Assembly (NCBI RefSeq): GCF_017876515.1
Contig: NZ_JAGIOC010000001.1
Coordinates: 1,240,001 to 1,304,000 of the forward strand
From: Brachybacterium fresconis
GTDB taxonomy: Bacteria; Actinomycetota; Actinomycetes; Actinomycetales; Dermabacteraceae
Length of the DNA: 64,000 nucleotides
Direction of reading: 5' to 3'
Shown here: piece after piece, positions 55,065 through 63,500 of the stretch
Position numbering within the stretch: position 1 is the first letter of the stretch
How the letters are laid out: each line of letters opens with the position of its first letter
Position numbers and translations under genes: made by a program
The notes under the pieces: generated by a model
Seen by the model: the letters and a program-made list of their open reading frames with translations, nothing else
Database searches by the model: none
Told to the model about the DNA's origin: nothing

Positions 55065-55562
55065 ATGAGCACCAACACCACCCAGAACCCGCAGGACGCC
55101 GCCCAGGACCACGAGACCCCCGAGGACGCCCAGGACGCCGCCGAGGCACCGGAGACCGACCAGGAGGCCACCGAGGAGACCCAGGAGTCGCCGAACAAGG
55201 AAGCCGCCCGGTACCGGGTCAAGCTGCGCGAGACCGAGACCGAGCGGGACCAGCTCTCGACCGAGCTCGCCACCGCGCAGGCGACCATCGACCAGCTGAG
55301 GACCCGGCACCTCGAGGACGCCCTCGGTGCCACGCAGCTCGCCGCGCTGCGCTACCACGAGGTCTCGACCGACGATGTGCTGCGCGAGGACTGGACCGTC
55401 GACCCCGACGCCGTGAAGCGAGTCAAGGACCAGGGCAAGCGCCGCGGCGTCATCTGGCGCCCCACCGGCGCGGCCTACAAGCCCAACGCCGGCACCGGCG
55501 GTGCTGACACCGGCCAGCCCGTCTCCTGGGCCGACGCCGCCCGCGGCAACCGCGCCAACTGA
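55065..55562 (+). CDS. Phage scaffold-like protein
   Basis: 165 residues. Acidic, Glu/Asp/Gln/Thr-rich N-terminus (1-42), a coiled coil (about 43-85: AARYRVKLRETETERDQLST and following), and a basic C-terminus (KRVKDQGKRRGVIWRP). This is the standard layout of capsid scaffold proteins in HK97-type actinophages, and it directly precedes the capsid gene. Confidence 0.8.
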   Translation: MSTNTTQNPQDAAQDHETPEDAQDAAEAPETDQEATEETQESPNKEAARYRVKLRETETERDQLSTELATAQATIDQLRTRHLEDALGATQLAALRYHEVSTDDVLREDWTVDPDAVKRVKDQGKRRGVIWRPTGAAYKPNAGTGGADTGQPVSWADAARGNRAN

Positions 55563-55595
55563 CCAGGACCAGGTAGACTAACTGCAGGACGGTGA

Positions 55596-55629
55596 GGTCG
55601 GGTCGCACGCCAGGCGCGGCGACCCGACC
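55596..55629 (+). terminator. Hairpin between scaffold and capsid genes
   Basis: Perfect 11-bp inverted repeat GGTCGGGTCGC with GCGACCCGACC over a 12-nt loop, in the 167-nt spacer before the capsid gene. It may be an attenuating terminator or an mRNA-stabilising structure that sets the capsid/scaffold ratio. No T tract. Confidence 0.6.
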
Positions 55630-55729
55630 CTCCACCTCCCGGACGACGCCCCAGGCAGGGTGTCCCGCAACAGCCCCAGGCGGGCCAGCGGTAGACCAAC
55701 TCATACCCCTGCCTGAAAGGCACCCCATC

Positions 55730-56563
55730 ATGAGCTTCATGACCACTTCCCTCGGCGTCGACTCCATCCTTCCTCCGGAGTACGGCGCACTGATCACCGA
55801 CCCCCTCGAGGCCGAGGCCCTCGCCTTCCGCCCCCAGGTCGCCACCACCACCCGCCTCGCCGAGCACGGCGTCCTTCGCATCCCCCGCGTCGTCTCCGAC
55901 GCCGCCGCCCAGTGGGTCGAAGAGGGCCAGGAGATCGCCACCAGCGAGCCCACCCTCGACGAGATCACCGTGATCCCCACCAAGGTCGCCGGCTTGGTCC
56001 CCACCTCCCGCGAGCTCGCCAATGACAGCAACCCCGGCGCGATGGATATCGTCGGCCGATCCCTCGCCCGCGCCATCCGCGACCAGATCGACGCTGCGTT
56101 CACCGGAGACCTGGCAGCGCCCGCGCCCAGCGGCCTCGCCAGCCTCACCGACGGGATCAACGTCATCGAGTCCGGACCGCTGACCGACCTCGACCCGATC
56201 TACGAGGCGCGCGCCGCTGTCGAGTCCGCCGGCGGCAGCGCCACCGTCGTGCTGGTCAACCCGGCCGATGCCCTCGCGCTGCGGAAGGTGAAGGAGTCCG
56301 ACAGCTCCAGTCGTGGCCTGCTCGACACGCTCGACACGCTCGACGGTGTTCCCGTCATTCGACACGCAGGCATCACGGCAGGACAGCTGTGGGTGATCGA
56401 CAACAGCGCGGTCTACACGGCTCTGCGTGAGGACGTCGAGATCGCCATCTCGGACGGGCCGTACTTCACCTCCGACCGGATCGCGATCCGCGCCACCGCC
56501 CGCGTCGGCATCGCCTTCCCCTACCCCGGACGGCTCGCACGCATCGACGTGACCGCAGCCTGA
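55730..56563 (+). CDS. HK97-family major capsid protein
   Basis: 277 residues, the size of a mature HK97-fold capsid protein without an N-terminal delta domain. PTSRELANDSNPGAMDIVGR-like helix, AAFTGDLAAPAPSGLASL, and the C-terminal DVEIAISDGPYFTSDRIAIR followed by ATARVGIAFPYPGRL are typical of the phage capsid family. Together with the scaffold it could build a satellite-specific head. A strong terminator follows. Confidence 0.9.
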   Translation: MSFMTTSLGVDSILPPEYGALITDPLEAEALAFRPQVATTTRLAEHGVLRIPRVVSDAAAQWVEEGQEIATSEPTLDEITVIPTKVAGLVPTSRELANDSNPGAMDIVGRSLARAIRDQIDAAFTGDLAAPAPSGLASLTDGINVIESGPLTDLDPIYEARAAVESAGGSATVVLVNPADALALRKVKESDSSSRGLLDTLDTLDGVPVIRHAGITAGQLWVIDNSAVYTALREDVEIAISDGPYFTSDRIAIRATARVGIAFPYPGRLARIDVTAA

Positions 56564-56570
56564 TCACACC

Positions 56571-56610
56571 GAACGGCCCGGAGCATCCGACCAGATGTTC
56601 CGGGCCGTTC
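56571..56610 (+). terminator. Hairpin terminator after the capsid gene
   Basis: Perfect 12-bp inverted repeat GAACGGCCCGGA with TCCGGGCCGTTC, eight nt after the capsid stop. Confidence 0.85.
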
Positions 56611-56816
56611 CTCTGTCTACGGCCGCGATCTCAGCGCCCAACCCCACCCCTGATGCCCCTCCCCCAGTCCCCGCTCCACACATCCTGCATAGTCGGGATT
56701 CCCTCCCCGACCCTCTGACCTGGTGTTTCGTCTGGATGCGTTGGTGTATCGAGAGCGCCATATCTGACTGTGCAGGTCACATGGTTTTATCCGTAACACT
56801 GAGGTAGGCTGGTGCC
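56611..56816. promoter_or_regulatory. Non-coding region before the primase-like gene
   Basis: Comparatively AT-richer, non-coding stretch. TAGGCT ends about six bases before the ATG at 56817 and could give a near-leaderless transcript. Nothing else recognised. Confidence 0.35.
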
Positions 56817-57365
56817 ATGCCCAGGACATGCGAACAGTGCGGCGGCCGACTGGCCGTGACGGCGCGGCGCGACGCCCGGTTCTGTCAGGCGAAGTGCCGC
56901 GTGTACGCGCAGCGGCAGCGGACCGCGATCCCGGCCGAGCTGAGGTTCGCGGACCGGTGGACGCGCCGTGTCGGCAAGCGCCCGTTCACTCCGATGGGGT
57001 CGTCGGCAGCGTCGACCAGGCCGGGGACGTGGAGCACGTACCGGGACGTTCGCGCGTCGAAGCTCGGCGACGGGATCGGGTTCATGCTGGGCGCCGGCTT
57101 CGCCTGCCTCGACCTGGATCACTGCGTGAGCCCGGACGGCAGCATCTCCGAGCTCGCGCAGCACGCCCTGGCCGTGAACCCCGATGCGTGGGTAGAGCTG
57201 TCCCTCTCCGGCACGGGCCTTCACGTCTGGGGGCTCATGCCCGAGGGTCCGGGGCGCAAGCAACACGGCCTCGAGGTCTACTCCAAGTCGAGGTTCATCG
57301 CCCTGGGCAGCACGTACCGACAGGGCGGGCTGTACCCGCTGCGAGTGCCCGAGCTGGTGGCGTGA
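56817..57365 (+). CDS. Primase/polymerase-like protein with N-terminal zinc finger
   Basis: 182 residues. An N-terminal four-cysteine finger (CEQCGGRL, then RFCQAKCR) is followed by a stretch like the archaeo-eukaryotic primase/polymerase domain: FACLDLDHCVSPDG with the acidic metal pair, VELSLSGTGLHVWG, and KSRFIALGSTY. It is shorter than full prim-pol proteins (no helicase domain), and may act with the DUF3631 ATPase. Last gene before attR. Confidence 0.82.
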   Translation: MPRTCEQCGGRLAVTARRDARFCQAKCRVYAQRQRTAIPAELRFADRWTRRVGKRPFTPMGSSAASTRPGTWSTYRDVRASKLGDGIGFMLGAGFACLDLDHCVSPDGSISELAQHALAVNPDAWVELSLSGTGLHVWGLMPEGPGRKQHGLEVYSKSRFIALGSTYRQGGLYPLRVPELVA

Positions 57366-57391
57366 TCGCTCCCCGGATCAGGTGAGGTCGC

Positions 57392-57414
57392 AGTCCGCAG
57401 AAAGTCCGCAGGAG
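57392..57414 (+). repeat. Right arm-type repeat for the integrase
   Basis: Two direct copies of AGTCCGCAG separated by AA, then GAG; matches 48348-48370. It lies 100 nt inside attR. Confidence 0.65.
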
Positions 57415-57513
57415 GTCCCGCGGAGCACGTCGAGCCTCAGTAGACCACCGTGGAGTCAACGCAGGTCAACGCGGATTCTCCGTACTTTGCGGGATCGCGC
57501 AGAACCCCCGGAA

Positions 57514-57534
57514 CAGTTCACGAACTACCGCTGA
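57514..57534 (+). other. attR: right attachment repeat
   Basis: Exact 21-bp copy of the yajQ 3' end including its stop codon. No gene reads into it; host sequence resumes beyond. The 349-nt stretch 57366-57714 otherwise holds only the arm repeat and the WXG100 terminator region. Confidence 0.88.
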
Positions 57535-57657
57535 CGAGGAGCCGCCCGGTCCGCGGCACGGGCGCGGCCCGGACGCGGCGCGGCGCCGGCCCGGTACGTG
57601 GCCAAGGCCGGGGCAGGGCGAAGGCACCGGGTCGCGGCGAAGGCCCTCGCGCACGGC

Positions 57658-57695
57658 GAAGGCCCCGTCCCCCACCATCGGGGAACGGGGCCTTC
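57658..57695 (-). terminator. Terminator hairpin of WXG100 pair, copy 1
   Basis: Perfect 11-bp inverted repeat GAAGGCCCCGT with ACGGGGCCTTC, 20 nt after the stop of the WXG100 gene. GGCGAAGGCCC motifs are repeated next to it. Confidence 0.8.
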
Positions 57696-57714
57696 CACTC
57701 GCCAGCTCAGGCGA

Positions 57715-57984
57715 TCACTGCTGATTCGAGGTCGTGTCCTGCTCCTCAGCATGCTGGTTCAGCAGCTCCGAACGACGCTGGAACGCATCGACCAGATTCG
57801 TCACCGGACCGGACACGAACGAATTCCACTCATCCAGATACGCATCATAGTCCGGACCGATCCACTCGACCGAGGTCACCACGCTCGACACGCTGTCGAT
57901 CGCATCGAGCACCTGCGACCCCGCATCGCCGACCGCACTCGCGACCTCACGACCGTCCTCCGGATTCATACCCTTGAAAGCCAT
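57715..57984 (-). CDS. WXG100-family protein (esx1-type, copy 1)
   Basis: 89 residues, the size of EsxA/EsxB proteins. Starts MAFKGMNPEDGREVASAV; the WXG turn is VEWIGPDYDAYLDEW, between two helices. The C-terminus is Gln/Glu/Asp-rich. AGGGG lies upstream of the ATG; a GTG one codon earlier is an alternative. Second gene of a pair; with its partner it should form a heterodimer exported by type VII secretion. Protein identical to the copy at 58694. Confidence 0.93.
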   Translation of the reverse strand: MAFKGMNPEDGREVASAVGDAGSQVLDAIDSVSSVVTSVEWIGPDYDAYLDEWNSFVSGPVTNLVDAFQRRSELLNQHAEEQDTTSNQQ

Positions 57985-58046
57985 CACAAACCCCTCACAA
58001 ACACATCAGAACAACAAGCAAAAAAGAAGAAAGTACCCGCCGGAAC

Positions 58047-58307
58047 TCAGGCAGACGCCTCACGCTGAGCATTCGCATTCCGCGACGCACTATCCGAGAG
58101 CTCCGTGGTCCGCTGCACCAACTGATCGATCATCTGACCGAGCTCACTCTCGAACTCGCTCACGAACTGATCACGGTCCTCACCGGTCCAATCCAGCTCC
58201 GACACCCGCCCCTGCACCTGCGTGTAGATCTGACGAGCCTGCTCACCGGCCTCGGTGATCCGAGTACCCATCTGCTCGACGGCCTCCGGGTTCATACCCT
58301 TCTTCAT
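58047..58307 (-). CDS. WXG100-family protein (esx2-type, copy 1)
   Basis: 86 residues, MKKGMNPEAVEQMGTRITEA, WXG turn in LDWTGEDRDQFVSEF, C-terminal helix with TTELSDSASRNANAQREASA. GGAGGACACC precedes the ATG. First gene of the pair, expressed from promoter/site B. Identical to 59026-59286. Confidence 0.93.
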   Translation of the reverse strand: MKKGMNPEAVEQMGTRITEAGEQARQIYTQVQGRVSELDWTGEDRDQFVSEFESELGQMIDQLVQRTTELSDSASRNANAQREASA

Positions 58308-58408
58308 GGTGTCCTCCATGTCGTGGTTGTCATCATCCCCACCCATCAGAGCCGAACTCCACGACCACCGGCCGCTTCCACATCCCCATCCCTCCAGGTG
58401 ATGACCCC

Positions 58409-58454
58409 ACACTAGACGGACCGTCCCGGCCTGACCATGGGGACAACTCCCCAT
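58409..58454 (-). promoter_or_regulatory. Promoter with ATGGGGA-N4-TCCCCAT operator (site B)
   Basis: Perfect palindrome at 58437-58454 (spacer CAAC), 22 nt upstream of TAGTGT (58409-58414) on the minus strand. The -10 is within the duplicated block, the operator outside it. The rest of 58455-58613 holds no gene; 58602-58674 carries three 19-20-bp GGCGAAGGCCC repeats. Confidence 0.82.
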
Positions 58455-58636
58455 CGTCCTCCCCACCCCGGTTTCATGCTCTCCGCCCAGGTCACCGCGA
58501 ATTTTCTGCTTCACAGCGGTTGTGGACAACAGGGAACTCCCCACCCGGTCGCCCCTGCGCGGGCATGGTCCGGGAGGGGGCCGGCCCCGGGTCATGGCGA
58601 AGGCCCCCGCGTACGGCGAAGGCCCTCGCGCACGGC

Positions 58637-58674
58637 GAAGGCCCCGTCCCCCACCATCGGGGAACGGGGCCTTC
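58637..58674 (-). terminator. Terminator hairpin of WXG100 pair, copy 2
   Basis: Same GAAGGCCCCGT/ACGGGGCCTTC hairpin as at 57658-57695. Confidence 0.8.
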
Positions 58675-58693
58675 CACTCGCCAGCTCAGGCGA

Positions 58694-58963
58694 TCACTGC
58701 TGATTCGAGGTCGTGTCCTGCTCCTCAGCATGCTGGTTCAGCAGCTCCGAACGACGCTGGAACGCATCGACCAGATTCGTCACCGGACCGGACACGAACG
58801 AGTTCCACTCATCCAGATACGCGTCATAGTCCGGACCGATCCACTCGACCGAGGTCACCACGCTCGACACGCTGTCGATCGCATCGAGCACCTGCGACCC
58901 CGCATCGCCGACCGCACTCGCGACCTCACGACCGTCCTCCGGATTCATACCCTTGAAAGCCAT
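58694..58963 (-). CDS. WXG100-family protein (esx1-type, copy 2)
   Basis: 89 residues, identical in protein sequence to 57715-57984, including the WXG turn VEWIGPDYD. It comes from the tandem duplication; identical proteins suggest the duplication is recent, maintained by conversion, or selected for dosage. Confidence 0.93.
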   Translation of the reverse strand: MAFKGMNPEDGREVASAVGDAGSQVLDAIDSVSSVVTSVEWIGPDYDAYLDEWNSFVSGPVTNLVDAFQRRSELLNQHAEEQDTTSNQQ

Positions 58964-59025
58964 CACAAACCCCTCACAAACACATCAGAACAACAAGCAA
59001 AAAAGAAGAAAGTACCCGCCGGAAC

Positions 59026-59286
59026 TCAGGCAGACGCCTCACGCTGAGCATTCGCATTCCGCGACGCACTATCCGAGAGCTCCGTGGTCCGCTGCACCAA
59101 CTGATCGATCATCTGACCGAGCTCACTCTCGAACTCGCTCACGAACTGATCACGGTCCTCACCGGTCCAATCCAGCTCCGACACCCGCCCCTGCACCTGC
59201 GTGTAGATCTGACGAGCCTGCTCACCGGCCTCGGTGATCCGAGTACCCATCTGCTCGACGGCCTCCGGGTTCATACCCTTCTTCAT
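59026..59286 (-). CDS. WXG100-family protein (esx2-type, copy 2)
   Basis: 86 residues, identical to 58047-58307 with LDWTGEDRD as the WXG turn. Expressed from promoter/site C. Confidence 0.93.
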   Translation of the reverse strand: MKKGMNPEAVEQMGTRITEAGEQARQIYTQVQGRVSELDWTGEDRDQFVSEFESELGQMIDQLVQRTTELSDSASRNANAQREASA

Positions 59287-59387
59287 GGTGTCCTCCATGT
59301 CGTGGTTGTCATCATCCCCACCCATCAGAGCCGAACTCCACGACCACCGGCCGCTTCCACATCCCCATCCCTCCAGGTGATGACCCC

Positions 59388-59433
59388 ACACTAAGCGCGG
59401 TCCCCGCGGCGGTCGATGGGGAGAACTCCCCGT
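59388..59433 (-). promoter_or_regulatory. Promoter with ATGGGGA-N4-TCCCCGT operator (site C)
   Basis: Palindrome at 59416-59433 with one mismatch (spacer GAAC), 22 nt upstream of TAGTGT (59388-59393) on the minus strand. The 22-nt spacer is unlike that of site B although the -10 and leader are duplicated. Confidence 0.8.
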
Positions 59434-59492
59434 GCCGAGCTCCCCATCCCGTGCTCCCTGCGCGGCCCCGTCCGCCCCGCAGCGTGCCTCGG

Positions 59493-59975
59493 TCAGCTCA
59501 GGTCGATGCTCACCGAGTCCTGGATGGTGCGGACCACCTCGATCTCGTCCTCGGCAGACTCCGCCCCGCAGCTGCCGACGATCTCCAGCACGTCCACCGC
59601 CACTCCTGCGCGGTCCAGGACCGTGTACCGGGCGGCCTGCACCACGGTGGGCCGGCCGGGCTGGGTGTAGCCGTACTCGCTGGCGATCCAGGAGGCCCCC
59701 TCGATCTCGATCTCGCCGGTGCCGAGCTCCTCGAGCTCGGGAAGCGCCGCCTTGCGCTGCTCGAGGCCCGTCCGGGCCGCCTCGAGGGTGAAGTCGGGTC
59801 CGAAGCGCTGCACGGTCACGACGACGTTCGCGCGGAACTGCCCGTCGGTCCGAGGCTGGGCGACGGCCAGCTGGACCCCGGGGACCGTCAGCGTCTCCCA
59901 GTCGTCCGGGACCTCGACGGCGACCCGCGGCGGACCGGGAAAGTCCGCACTCGGGTACGAGATGCGCTGGGCCAT
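59493..59975 (-). CDS. DcrB/LpqN-like hypothetical protein of the type VII locus
   Basis: 160 residues. No signal peptide. VAVEVPDDWETLTVPGVQLAV, NVVVTVQRFGPDFTLEAA, EIEGASWIASEY and a hydrophobic VAVDVLEIVGSC strand give the alternating pattern of the DcrB/LpqN alpha-beta fold. GGAGAATTCAC precedes the ATG. It sits between WXG100 units, and such proteins often accompany type VII secretion clusters. The role is unknown. Confidence 0.75.
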   Translation of the reverse strand: MAQRISYPSADFPGPPRVAVEVPDDWETLTVPGVQLAVAQPRTDGQFRANVVVTVQRFGPDFTLEAARTGLEQRKAALPELEELGTGEIEIEGASWIASEYGYTQPGRPTVVQAARYTVLDRAGVAVDVLEIVGSCGAESAEDEIEVVRTIQDSVSIDLS

Positions 59976-60031
59976 GTGAATTCTCCATTCCGTCCACGGG
60001 TGACGGCGACAAAGCTACCAGGAACGGCGAA

Positions 60032-60057
60032 AACCCGAACGGATATCCGTTCGGGTT
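60032..60057 (-). terminator. Terminator after the third WXG100 unit
   Basis: 26-bp perfect palindrome (AACCCGAACGGAT and its complement) followed on the minus strand by TTTT. It separates the WXG100 gene at 60109 from the DcrB-like gene. Confidence 0.85.
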
Positions 60058-60108
60058 CCCATGCGCGTTCGCGGGAGCCGGCCGGCTCCTCGACGCGTGG
60101 CGGTCTCC

Positions 60109-60378
60109 TCAGGTCGTCGAGGCCGCGTCCTGCTCGGCGGCATTGCGGTCCGCCGTCTCCCCCAGCTCGTTGACGGAGTTCATGATCTGCTGCAGCGCGG
60201 GAACCATCTCCCCGGACCACTGGCCGCGGAAGCGGTCCGCGTCGGGCCCGGTCCAGTCGACCCCCTCCAGTCCCGAGGTGAGCTCCTGCTCGATCCGCGT
60301 GATCTCGTCGGCGGCCTCGCGCAGCTGGCCCGACATCCGACGGACCTCTTCGACGTTCATACCCTTCGTGGCGTTCAC
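60109..60378 (-). CDS. WXG100-family protein (third type)
   Basis: 89 residues from a GTG (VNATKGMNVEEVRRMSGQLR), with AAGGGGA upstream; alignment of the KGMN start with the other WXG100 proteins supports this choice. The WXG turn is VDWTGPDADRFRGQW. Diverged from the duplicated pair but the same fold. It is monocistronic between site D and a terminator. Confidence 0.92.
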   Translation of the reverse strand: MNATKGMNVEEVRRMSGQLREAADEITRIEQELTSGLEGVDWTGPDADRFRGQWSGEMVPALQQIMNSVNELGETADRNAAEQDAASTT

Positions 60379-60454
60379 GGTGGATTCCCCTTCCTGGTGT
60401 CTCGCGACCGCGCCCGTTGAGTGCCCCGGCCCCTCCGTCGTGTTCGACATCCAC

Positions 60455-60516
60455 ACTGTAGAGCGGATGGGCGGGCCGGACCATGGGGAGGAGTCCCCAT
60501 GGGGATAACTCGCCGC
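60455..60516 (-). promoter_or_regulatory. Promoter with ATGGGGA-N4-TCCCCAT operator (site D) and adjacent half-site
   Basis: Perfect palindrome at 60483-60500 (spacer GGAG), 22 nt upstream of TACAGT (60455-60460) on the minus strand. Overlapping it by two bases, 60499-60516 reads ATGGGGA-TAAC-TCGCCGC, a degraded second copy with only one good arm. Confidence 0.82.
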
Positions 60517-60586
60517 ACAGGGCCTGCCGGCGAGGTCAGCAGGAGGCGCAGGCGCGGGGTGAGCACGCCGGCGCGACCGGAAGCGA

Positions 60587-63500
60587 TCAGCCGGTGATCT
60601 GTGCGACCTGCAGTTTCATGGCGCGTCCGCTATGGATGAGGAATCCACGGCCTGCGGGGAAGTCCGCGCGACGGATCCTCCCCAAGCTGGTCCCCAGCAG
60701 CGAGTCGCCGTCCATGTCCCCGGGCTGGAGCAGCAGTCCGCGCCGGCCGGCCTTGAACGGCTGGGCGAGCACGTACGCCTGCGACCACGACGCGGACTCG
60801 TTCTCGCCGACGACGAACTGCCCCTCCCGGGTGCAGGCCCGGATCAGCTTGTCGAGGTCGTTCTCGACGCCGCTGCCGGTGAAGTCGGCGACCCCGTCGA
60901 TGAACAGGGCCAGGCGCCCCTCGCCGACCGCGCCGGACTCGATGGTCCGGCGCAGCTGCGCCGCGAGCTCGCGGACGGTCTCCGGGTCCGATCCTTCCAC
61001 GTCCCAGACCGGCAGCCCGGTCAACGGTGTACGGCGCGAGGAGAACCGCACCAGGCGCATCGGGGTCTCCATCGCCTTCAGGCCCGAGGCGATGGTCAGC
61101 ATCGCGGTGGTGCGCCCCGATCCCATCGGACCGGAGACCATGAACGCCCCGCGCGGCTCATAGGCGATCTCGGCGAGGGTCTCGTCGGCCAGTCCCAGCA
61201 CGGGGCGACCGTCGACCACGCCTCGCAGCTGGGAGAACTCCACCCGTTCGGGCAGGCGCCGGATCTCCGGGGCTTCGGGCACCCCGGCCCGGCGCATGGC
61301 CCGGGCGAGCTTGGAGACCTCCCGGGACTGGATGGCCACGTTCGCGTCACCGCCGTGGACGGCCACCTGCATCTCGTGTCCGGCCAGGATGGCGCGCCCG
61401 GCCGGCGAGCTGCCGTCCAGCACGTCCTTGGGCTCGCCGAACCCGGCGTAATCATCGATGTTGGACATGCGGTGGATGAGTCGACGCTGGATCGAGGATC
61501 CCAACGAGGTGGGGATCGCGCTGGGGCGATCACCGGTGACGATCACGTGCACGCCCACCTGGCGGCCGTCGGTCGCGATCTGCACGAAGGCCGTGAACCA
61601 CTTGGAGAGGTTGGAGTAGTCGTAGGCCTCGCGGAAGGCCGCCATCCCGTCGACCAGCAGCAGGATGCGCGGCACGTCCGGGGAGCCGGAGAGCTCTCGG
61701 TACTCGGCCACCGACCCGGCCCGGACCTCGGCGAAGTCCCGGGCCCGGTCGTCGATCATCGCGCGCAGGGTGCGCAGCAGGCGGATCACGCGCTCCTCGT
61801 CGTCGCCGCCGACGATCGAGCCGACGTGCGGCAGCTCCTCGAGCATCGTCAGGCCCGAGGCACCGAAGTCCAGGCCGTAGACGTGGACCGGGCCGCCGCG
61901 CACCGTCGAGGCCGCGGAGATCGCGATCGTGCGCAGCGTGGTCGACTTCCCGGAGCCGCCGGTGCCGTAGATGGCCATGTTGCCGTCCCGGTCCGGGTAA
62001 TAGGAGACGGTCGGCTGGGCCTGATCCTCCGGGACATCCATGACGCCCATGAGCAGCTCTTCATCGGTGCGCCGGGTGGGCAGCCGCGACAGGTCGTAGG
62101 CGTCGGCGAGTTCGGACAACCAGGGTTTGCGCGGGACGGGGACCCCGGCCTGCTCGGCCGCGCCGATGACGGTGTGGACCACGCGGGAGATGTCATTGGG
62201 TCCCGGGTCCGCGACCTCCTTGGTGACAGGGGCGGGGATGTCCCACTGCTCCCCGGTGCCGAAATCCTTCTCGACGATGTCGATGCGCGCCCGCTCGGGC
62301 TCATCGGTGGTCCAGCCGCCCGCGTACCCGGTCTGGAAGGTCGCGATCCGACCCGGGCCGGTCTTGGCCGCGGCACGGCCGGGGATGCTCGGGTCGAAGT
62401 GGGCGGCCATCTTGTCCCCGAGGATGTCCTTGGAATCGGCCTCGTCGGCCATCCGCAGCGCGATGCGCAGGTTGGTGTTGGCGCGCAGGTTGTCCTTGAT
62501 GACCCCGGCGGGGCGCTGGGTGGCCAGGATCAGGTGCAGCCCCAGCGAGCGTCCACGGGCGGCGACGTCGACGACGCCGTCGACGAATTCGGGGATCTCC
62601 TTGGCCAGCGCCGCGAACTCGTCCACGATGATGATCAGGCTGGGCGGCGTCTCGGGATCGCCCGTGCGCTCCAGCGACACCAGGTCCTTGGCCTTCTTCC
62701 GGTTCAGCAGGTGCTCGCGGTACTGCAGCTCGGCGCGCAGCGAGGTCAGGGCGCGGCGCACCAGGTGCTGGGAGAGGTCGGTGACCAGGCCCACGGCATG
62801 GGGCAGCTCGATCGCGTCGGCGAAGGCCGCACCACCCTTGTAGTCCACGAACAGGAAGGTCACCCGGTCCGGGCTGTGAGCGGTGGCCATACCCATCACC
62901 CAGGCCTGCAGGAACTCCGACTTGCCGGCACCGGTGGTGCCGCCCACCAGAGCGTGCGGTCCGTTGGTGCGCAGGTCGAGGTGGTAGGCGTCCTGACCGT
63001 TGTGGCCGATCAGGCCGCGCAGGTTCGCGTCGTGCTTGAGCCGCTGCGGCTCCGACCCGTCCCGCGGGGTCAGGGAGTTGTTCTCCTTCCACCGCTCGAT
63101 GATGTAACCGGGGTCCTCGGCCATCGCCATGCCGCCGAGCTTGAGATAGGAGATCGCGCGGGGCAGGTCCGAGTCGTCGTCGATCGGCACGCCCGCGTCG
63201 ACCACCGGGGAGAGGTGGCGGGCGACGCCCGCGGCCACCTCGACGGAGACGGTCTCCACGGCCACCGGGTAGAACCGCTCCCCCAGGCGCACGTGTCCGG
63301 CGCTGGCGCCTTCCACGGCCTCCTCCACGGCGACGTAGGTGCGGCAGGCGGCGGGCAGCGCCGCGATGTTGGAGGCGCACCAGATCACGTGCACGCCGAC
63401 GTCGGGACCGCGCTCGGCGATGCGCACCAGGCGGGCACGGTCGACGGGGGCGTCGTCCTCGATCACCACCACGAGGTTCGGCGTGATCGGCTCCGGCGGG

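Larger units (their letters stand above)
48295..57534. mobile_element. Integrated phage-satellite-like element in the 3' end of yajQ
   Basis: About 9.2 kb between perfect 21-bp direct repeats. Contents in order: integrase and XRE repressor (minus), divergent control region, excisionase, small early genes, DUF3631 helicase-like gene with iterons, NUDIX fusion, small genes, scaffold-like protein, HK97-type capsid protein, primase/polymerase-like protein. No terminase, portal, tail or lysis gene. The layout (int/rep divergent switch, replication module, few packaging genes) resembles phage-inducible chromosomal islands, especially capsid-encoding ones. A decayed prophage is the alternative, but all genes appear intact. 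Confidence 0.88.
57635..58414. repeat. Tandem 780-bp duplication, copy 1
   Basis: Nearly identical to 58614-59393 (offset 979), with only a few silent changes seen (for example at 57823 and 57844). It contains two WXG100 genes, their terminator and the promoter -10, but not the operator palindrome, which lies just outside. Confidence 0.95.
58614..59393. repeat. Tandem 780-bp duplication, copy 2
   Basis: Second copy of 57635-58414. The sequences diverge abruptly at both ends. Confidence 0.95.

Noticed and set aside
57450-57977. Plus-strand open frames across the duplicated WXG100 blocks
   Set aside because: They exist in both copies only because the DNA is duplicated, have Arg/Pro/Ser-rich composition, and run opposite real WXG100 genes.
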